Assembly (NCBI RefSeq): GCF_963576675.1
Contig: NC_088917.1
Span: 72,464,610-72,528,609, forward strand
Length of the DNA: 64,000 nt
Reading direction: 5' to 3'
Source of the DNA: Euphorbia lathyris
Lineage: Eukaryota > Streptophyta > Magnoliopsida > Malpighiales > Euphorbiaceae
Under the pieces are notes generated by a model. That model made no database searches. It had not been told where the DNA came from and worked only from the letters and a program-made list of their open reading frames with translations. Positions 57,434-64,000 of the stretch are shown here, piece after piece (position 1 is the first letter of the stretch; the number at the start of each line of letters is the position of its first letter). Position numbers and translations under genes: made by a program.

Positions 57434-59045
57434 ATCTCGTCCCCGGGGGTTCATTTGATGGTGCTGTGATCCCAAGCTTTCTAGGACATGTTGCATGTGC
57501 TATTTGGGGCGGTCAGGATAGGGGCGTCCTTAGGTGTCATACCAGATCAGGGTATTACTCGAAGCTGAGATTATGGTACAGTGGTTCTTCCAGGATGATT
57601 CAGTTGCTTATGGAGACACCTGGCATGTTCCATCTACCTGGTATCATGCACAGTCACATAGATACTGCTCTGATCACGGCATTTTTCGAGCGGTGGCAGC
57701 CAGACACGTCATCATTTCACATGCCATTCGGCAAGATGACCATTTTGATGCATGATGTGTGGGAGATATTGCGCATTCCCGTAGATGGTGCCATGGTGAC
57801 TGCTGATGCGAGTATTGAGGAGCTGAAGGATTGCGTGATGGATATGTTTGGGATGACGCGGGCTGAGTTAGATGTCGTTCACTACTCCTCTGGCGGTATA
57901 CGAGCTGCTTCAGTCATGGATTATTGTAGAGGTGATCGGATTCCTGAGATCCAGGCTATCGCTTGGACGTGGCTGATGCTTGGTTCCACCTTATTCGTAG
58001 ACAAGAGTGGTGACCGCATCCGACCTTCTTGCCTGCTGGAGGTGCAGGACTCAGCAGCTGGAGCCGCTGGACTCTCTTGGGGATCGGCTGCACTAGCATA
58101 TCTATACCGTCATCTTGGTATTGCTAGTAGAGGAGATTACGGGCAGATGACGGGTTGTCTGACATTGCTCCAGTCATGGATTTATGAGTACTTTCCTTGC
58201 TTCAGGCCGCATCAAGAGGCAGTTACAGTTGATCCGGATCTTCCTAGGGCTTCCATATGGCCATCTATATCACTGGAGAAGAGCAATGAGTGGCTGAGAG
58301 CATTTCGTGCCCGGATTGATAGATTGACGGCAGATGAGGTATGTGTTAATGTAATTTTAATGTAATTTTATTACTTGTATGTGTTAATATTTGACTAGTT
58401 GTTAATATAATTTTACTTGTATTACTTGTATGTGTTAATGTAATTTCATACATCTGTAGGTGATGTGGATGCCGTATGGCCCTGATGCCATTACGGGAAC
58501 CCCGAGGATGGTATACGCTGGATGGATACGGTATCGAGATGTGATCGAGCCGTACATGCCGGGGAGATGCCTTCGACAGCTTGGATATGTGCAGACCATT
58601 CCCAGACTGATATTGCGGCCTTCTAAGGCTGTGCGTCCGTGGGCCAGTTTGAAGTATCGTGTAGATGTGCCAGCTGTGATGGTGCAGGATATTTGGGACT
58701 CTTTTCCCCAGTCGGTCGTGCTTAGATTGTCTGTATTCACTCCAGCACGTACTCCATCAGATTGTGAGGATCAGTACATGCATTGGTACACCCGTCACTC
58801 ACACACTCGTCTACTTCCGGAGATTGTTGCACCCGGACCGACTGTTTATACTCGCTTGAACAGTGAGATTGTAAGTTATTTTTGGTTTTTCTTTACTGAT
58901 CTACAAATATGAAATGATATTTACTGAAGTGTGAAGTGATATTAACTCTGTTTTTTGTTCGTTTCTTTTGACAGTGGGTTAGTCGATTAGGTACCTGCGG
59001 TGAAGCTGTTTTGGATCATATGAGTCATCTGGACGAGGATGCTGC

Positions 59046-60793
59046 TGTCACGTCCGTGACTAAATTTCTAGAATTTATATTTTGATATTAGTATATATAA
59101 TAATTATTAGGTGTGTGATTTTTATTTGGTCCTATGGGAAAAATTTAGAGTTAATTTGATGGTTTTATATGTAAATTAAAAGTTTAGAGTAATTTTTAAA
59201 AGATTATATAAAGATGGAGGATCAAACTAGATATTTGACAGATTTGGAATATATAAATGCGAAGAGGTGAAGTGGTGGGAGATAATGGTTTATGTTTTCT
59301 TTTTCTTTTTCTTTTCTGCTTTTCATCTGTCATTTTTATCAAATCGTTCTTCGACCGTTTCTCCACCGTTTCTTTGATTTACGGAGATTCGACCGTTCGA
59401 ATCACTCGAAATTGGAAACATAGCATCCTTATGTATAGATCTAAGTCCTAACCGAAGAGTTTTTGAGTTTTGGCAATATTTGGAGGGAAACGTCTTAGAC
59501 AGGATTTAGAGGAGAATTGAACGGGTGTATTTTAGCCAAGGTAAGTAACTATCAACTATATTTTGAGTTTTATGTATATAGATATATATATAATCAAAAA
59601 AGTTTCAGAAATTGACATTTCAGGGTTTATACGGGTATTTTGTAACATTGAGGTGATTTTGCTTTTTATTGTGAAATTACGGTTCAAATGAAGCTATTGA
59701 TTATGCTTCTATGTGAATTTCAGATTTTACTTGATTATGTTGATTTAAGGCTTAATTTGGTTGATTTACATATATACATATATGTTTTTGGTTTCAATAT
59801 ATATCTATATTGAACAAATGAATTTGATGATTTCTTACGAATTGTTTTTGGATTGAGAAATCTGTTGTGGTTATTGTTGTTATTATTTTGGATTGAAGTC
59901 CAAATATGATTTTTATGACACAAAAGGGCTAATTGAAGCCAAATGATTTATGGTTATGAAATAGTTTGGAATTTGATTGTGAAAGGATATTTGAGCACGT
60001 TATGATTTTCTGATTTTATATTCATCGAGAGTTATCCGGATCGGTGGTTTTATATTTGAAGACCATGTTCAGTGAGGGACATGGCCTGTGTACACAGTTT
60101 GAAAGACCTATTGGGTATGGCTAAGAAGTGTTGGGTAAGACCATATGGGATAGACAATATTAAGAGACGTCTCGATTATATATGTGGTTATGGATTGATA
60201 CTTAAGGGGAGAAACTCGAGGATGGATACAATGTTTTAAGTTCATTTGGATTATGTTTTCGGTTATGATTGATTTTAATATAAGGTTTTACGTTTGATTA
60301 AATACGAGTTGGTTTGATAAAACACTTATTTGACTATAATATTTTATAAGGTTTTGAACTCAAGAATAGATACAAGATTATATATTTTTATGGTTTTGGT
60401 TTACTACTTTGACTATATTATGAACTTAAGTTTTGAGTATATTTTATAAGGTTTTGATTAAATCCCTTATTAAATATATATATGTAGCTATGTTAAGTAA
60501 AGTTGGTTTTTATGGCTGATAGTTTCTTACTGAGATTTTTGTCTCATGTTTTTAAATGTTTTTAATGTTTTTAGGTGAGAAAGTACAGGATATAGAGAAG
60601 GTTACCGACCGTTTAGGCGAGGTTTGGAAGTTGGCTGCTTATTGTTAGAATTATGGTTAGAACTTTGGTATTTCACTTGTAATACAATATGGGATTATGA
60701 TATTGGGATAAATTGGAGACTCCTAAGTATTGATTATGATATTTCTATTTCATGCCCGATGCCGATTGAGGTCGTCTAGGGTCGGGTGTGATA
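59046..60793 (+). mobile_element. Gypsy-like solo LTR in PMD exon D, TSD GCTGC
   Basis: 1748 bp, TGTCACGTCCGTGAC...GGGTCGGGTGTGATA; TSD gctgc at 59041-59045 and 60794-60798. The final TA instead of CA, and TGTGATA facing TGTCACG, fit C-to-T decay of a former CGTGACA end. 'atatataaatgcg' near 59251 could be its TATA box. Resembles Tekay/Del-type gypsy LTRs; clade uncertain. Confidence 0.86.
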
Positions 60794-61064
60794 GCTGCGA
60801 TTGGCTATAGGCAGTCGTTAGAGCAGATTATGGGTGCTTGGCATTTGGCCAAGTGATTTATGACTGTATTTCGAAGTATTTTAGTACTATTATGACTGAA
60901 TTTGGTATTTTGATATTTTCGTTTTTTTAGTGGTACGTTTTATTATTATTGCAATGTCATTAATACCAAACTGAAAAAATACATTACCAGAACATAAACT
61001 GAAAAAAATACATCACGACGACATAAACTGAAAAAAATACATTACTACGTCATTAAAAACTACA

Positions 61065-61814
61065 TTAGTCACTATCTTCTTCGTACTCGTCAATGTTTCT
61101 TGAAGATGTCGCGTCTACACCTGACTGTATTGCAAGGTATATCTCTTTCTCCTCTGCAATATTCGTCTCATATTCCACAGGAAAAATGGTCCATTGAGCA
61201 TTTCCTTTATTTCTTGGCCAAGCTCGTCCTGGAAGGTAATCGTTCTTTGAAGCGCTGATACTCTGTAGTACTCGAACCTCTAATTTATAGCGATCCCAAT
61301 TTTGCATGATCGAGTAAGGATAAGTTCGATGAACCTCATGAGAAATTTCAGACTCTGTCCATCTTAAAAAGATGATGGAGTTGAAATTTTTTCTAGGGAT
61401 AACTCCCCTCTGATTATCACGCAGTAGTCTGGCGAACAAAGCTTTCCAGTCATCAATAGGCATAAACCATTTCAAAAATGTTTGAATATGACTAGGAATA
61501 TTTCATTCATTCAAACTGTTAAACCATTCCTCTAGAACGAATTCAAATGGTATGTAATGCATATAACATAAGAACCATAACATGTGTAGTGAGTATATTG
61601 GAAACTCACCAGCAGACGGAAGCTTGAAGCAAAATATAAATGGAGTTTCAGGATGAAACATTGCTGGACTAACAAATGTCTCTCCATATACACGGATTGC
61701 ATAGTATTGGTAATCAAGCATCTTCGCCGTGCAATCGGACTTACTCAAAGTTGACACTATGCTTTTCTCGGGAGGAAAATTAGGGAACACATTGGTAAAA
61801 TAAGATGAAGCCAT
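61065..61814 (-). pseudogene. Unrecognised 249-codon ORF with one in-frame stop
   Basis: From ATG at 61814 (MASSYFTNVFPNFPPEKSIV) one frame runs 250 codons to 61065, broken only by TGA at 61503-61505 between EEWFNSLNE and NIPSHIQTFLKWFMPIDDWK. It has aromatic-rich blocks (FPIYSLHMLWFLCYMHYIPF), a basic middle (FARLLRDNQRGVIPRKNF, MQNWDRYKLEVRVLQSI) and a very acidic end (NIDEYEEDSD). I do not recognise it. It reads the same way as the OTU gene and lies between it and the PMD gene's end. The codon pattern and single stop suggest a recently active protein gene. Confidence 0.55.
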
Positions 61815-61906
61815 TGATAGTTGAGAGTTTTCGTTGAAATGAATTTAAAGAGTGAATGTGGATAACTGAAGTAGAAAAATTGTTTAATTTTATAGATGGA
61901 AAATAT

Positions 61907-62004
61907 AGCCGTTGGAATATGGCCGTTGGAACGAAGCCGTTCGAATATAGCCGTTGAAATGTGGCCGTTGGAATGTAGCTGTTGGAATATAGCCGTTGGA
62001 ACGA
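61907..62004. repeat. Minisatellite of ~14-bp units (agccgttggaatat)
   Basis: About seven variants of agccgttggaatat in a row, about 90-190 bp upstream of the unrecognised ORF's start. Confidence 0.85.
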
Positions 62005-62009
62005 ATGTT

Positions 62010-62345
62010 ACATACATACTGTTTACAGAATTCATCAGAATTCACTTGTAACATTACAGAACCATACGAAACCATACAAAATTCATCAGAATTCACCTGT
62101 AACATTAAATATTGTTTACATACTCTTTACAGAATTCATCAGAATTCACCTGTAACATTAAATTCACCTGTAACATTACAGAACCATACGAAACCATACA
62201 GAATTCATCAGACTTCACCTGTAACATTACATATTGTTTACATACTCTCTACAGAATTCATCAGAATTCACCTATAACATTAAATTCACCTGTAACATTA
62301 CAGAACCATACGAAACCATACAGAATTCAACTGTAACATTACATA
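62010..62345. repeat. Tandem repeat with ~122-bp period
   Basis: The phrases 'agaattcatcagaattcacc', 'tgtaacattacagaaccata' and 'cgaaaccatacagaattca' recur about three times; 'catactctttacag' at 62119 and 'catactctctacag' at 62241 give the period. Short ORFs through it (61996, 62112) are repeat artefacts. Confidence 0.85.
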
Positions 62346-62498
62346 CTCTTACAAAACTGTAACAAAACCGTAACATCAATGTAACTAAACTATAACATTA
62401 CACAATACCAAATACTAATATCCCCTAAGTTTCACCAATCTGGTCCACTGTGCCACCCTATCCTGATAGAAGCGCTCCCATCCTACAACGCTTTGACC

Positions 62499-64000
62499 TT
62501 AGTGCCGAAAGCACCAGTGTATTATAGGGGGCACCAGAAAGTTAGGCGATAAATTTAAACATATGTAGTGATGGAAGTGATTCCCTAAATGAGCTATACA
62601 TATCTCACGTGCTGGTCTTGTAGCAGTTGATGTGACATACAATGGTAAGGTAGTACCACACAACGCTAATGTGTTCCCACCCGAGAAGCCGAATAACATG
62701 ACAACAACATTGTACATTGTAGCAACCGACCACAAGTCATCCCAAACGAGCATCCAATAATCTGACGTACAACCTGCACCGTCCCAACTTACCCTACGAA
62801 TAGTTGAATCAACACTATCAACAAATACTCTTTCATTCAGACAACGGTTAGCAATTATTTCATTTCGAATGTGATGCCTAACTGTCTGCCACTCTTCTTC
62901 GCTACAAAAAATGTAAGTTGCAACCGTACGGAAACCACAATTTCCATCACCTACAACATCGTAGTATGATTCGACATATGGTTTAATTATGCCAACTATT
63001 TTATCGGAATGTACGAAGTCAGAACCATAATACGTTTTTCCATCTGCATTCACGTATATTAGTGTAAATGAACTATATATTGCAAAACATTTACAAAAAG
63101 AAGATAGGTTTATCAAATAAACATTACCTAATGAGGCACCATTATGTACCGAGAATGAAGAGCTAATTCTGCCACTTCTACCACGACTCCTAGATGAACT
63201 AGTAGAACGAGCCCATCCACGACGAGTTTCATTGTATTCCTAAGAACTCGGCATACGTTTTGTGGATTTGCTCACCTTAGGTCGCCCTCGCACGTGTATT
63301 TTAACATCGGGTTCGGTGTACTGCGCTTGATCAAGGTTTAGTTGATCATGGATAAGCATTGAAATATTACGCATTATGGCTGGGTCGCCTTTAGAGACCT
63401 GGTCCACTAAGGACTAAAAATATCACTGATCCTCATTCAGATCATTTACGCCCTGTATTTTCATCAGTGTGACCATAATTGATTAAAAGTGTTCTCCAAA
63501 ACACATGAACACTCTCAATACTGATCATTTGGTCCAGATCACAAGCTCGTTTCAGCTCGCATGGACATGGTATCTGATGCGAGGTTCTCAATACACAACC
63601 GCAACGCACGTCCACTTCATGGCTCAACCCTCTCATGCGCTCTAACTCTTCATTCAGCAACTCTAGACAGTAGTGAGAGACTTTGAATACAAGTTGGTTT
63701 AATGGGCGTCCGGTGAAAGTGACTGCTTGACGAAGCCGGGACTGCTCAAGCATGTACCTGACACGAAGACAAAATTACTTTTAGTTAGTGAAATGATACA
63801 GCCATACATGCAAATTCCTAAATTGCAGTAGAAGAAATTGCAAATACCTTATATTAGTTGCTTGTGTTTCAATCTGCTTGTGAACCTTCTGCCATACCGT
63901 GTCAAGGGAGCCAGTTGCCGTATTGAGCCATTGCTTTAGACTATCATGTTCGCTCTCCACTCGATAAGAAGTTGTGTTGCCAAAATGTAGAAACTCCTTT
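62499..64000 (-). pseudogene. Mutator-type transposase C-terminus joined to OTU cysteine-protease domain (partial)
   Basis: Three exon pieces: 64000-63848 (LHFGNTTSYRVESEHDSLKQ, window-edge partial), 63757-63128, and 63043-62499, with 90- and 84-bp GT-AG introns. The middle exon has the SWIM-like CGCVLRTSHQIPCPCEL and SVHVFWRTL of Mutator/FAR1 transposases, then a linker VRGRPKVSKSTKRMPSS and an Arg/Ser-rich part. The last exon is an OTU domain: DVVGDGNCGFRTVATYIF gives the catalytic Asp and Cys, and HLGNHFHHYI the His. OTU proteases usually cleave ubiquitin chains. A frameshift near 63450 and stops at about 63408, 63400 and 63238 break the link, so it is a pseudogene, though the OTU frame itself is open. 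Transposases fused to OTU or ULP1 proteases are known in plant Mutator-like elements. Confidence 0.8.

Larger units (their letters stand above)
55659..60856 (+). pseudogene. Plant mobile domain (PMD) gene, four exons, broken by two solo LTRs
   Basis: Exons: A 55659-55944; B 56045-56100 joined to 57439-58338; C 58460-58870; D 58975-59045 joined to 60799-60856. Introns have GT/AG ends and matching phases; about 593 aa without any upstream exon. PMD blocks are GHVACAIWGGQDRGVLRCHT, ITAFFERWQPDTSSFHMPFG, MHDVWEILRIPVDG, SWGSAALAYLYRHLG and LLQSWIYEYFPCFRP; the end is SLEQIMGAWHLAK. Exon A codes a basic/acidic linker. Faults are a TGA at 55932-55934 (probably former CGA) and the solo LTRs at 56101 and 59046. 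Host PMD proteins (MAIN, MAIL1) act in transposon silencing and genome stability; PMD genes are also often carried by transposons, as here. The first exon is not identified. Confidence 0.85.
54729..64000. mobile_element. Large Mutator-like element carrying PMD and OTU genes (right end outside window)
   Basis: It starts where the family-F MITE is broken, with gtggactgctatataccgca. Inside are a palindrome array, a PMD gene (+), an unrecognised ORF (-), tandem repeats, and a transposase C-terminus joined to an OTU protease (-). The transposase piece (HFGNTTSYRVES...CGCVLRTSHQIPCPCEL) is of the Mutator/FAR1 type, and the two gene sets converge, as in other Mutator elements. Terminal repeats cannot be confirmed because the right end is outside the window. 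Two solo LTRs lie inside it. That all these parts form one element is inference. Confidence 0.62.

Noticed and set aside
61996..62336. ORFs rich in 'NSSEFTCNI' repeats
   Set aside because: Produced by the tandem repeat; no start context or independent support.
62010..62345. Possible CRISPR-like repeat array
   Set aside because: Units are imperfect ~122-bp tandem repeats without unique spacers, in a plant nuclear transposon.

Overview
This is a plant nuclear window. The evidence is GT-AG introns, Ty3/gypsy and Ty1/copia LTR elements primed by initiator tRNA-Met, plant-type L1 LINEs with a C-terminal RNase H, an Au-like SINE, many Mutator/hAT MITEs, and host proteins of plant-only families (PADRE/DUF4228, plant mobile domain). 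It is AT-rich, gene-poor and repeat-rich, probably from a eudicot; the species cannot be named from the sequence.

Four likely host genes stand in it. (1) A 158-aa coiled-coil protein on the minus strand (4410-10028) has three exons rebuilt here; its 4.6-kb first intron is packed with nested transposons. (2) A 92-aa LYR-motif protein on the plus strand (CDS 25462-25740) has a 5'UTR intron. (3) A PADRE/DUF4228 protein is a single plus-strand exon (40823-41362). (4) A two-exon, 190-aa minus-strand protein (52156-52834) resembles Arabidopsis At3g17950.

Most of the rest is mobile DNA, much of it nested with readable target-site duplications (TSDs). 1-3408: a LINE 3' end split by a long Tat/Ogre-type solo LTR. 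12380-15121: a Mutator-type MITE holding a hAT element (itself holding a 467-bp perfect tandem duplication) and a second Mutator-type MITE. 15623-23429: a complete Ty3/gypsy chromovirus (TSD GATTA), inserted in the arm of a foldback repeat and carrying a 2.4-kb solo LTR in gag, which holds a MITE. 26.7-39.5 kb: a run of MITEs and hAT-like elements. 41.8-51.6 kb: gypsy and LINE remnants with very small SMART/TRIM-type LTR elements. 53.0-54.7 kb: back-to-back MITEs upstream of gene 4.

The right end (about 54729 to beyond 64000) looks like one large Mutator-like element. It carries a plant-mobile-domain (PMD) gene on the plus strand and, convergently, an unrecognised ORF and a transposase C-terminus joined to an OTU cysteine-protease domain. 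A GC-rich array of consecutive palindromes lies just inside its left end. Two solo LTRs (TSDs ATCTC and GCTGC) sit in PMD coding exons; leaving them out, the PMD frame runs through four exons with matching splice phases and one CGA-to-TGA-type stop. This element is the most interesting thing in the window.
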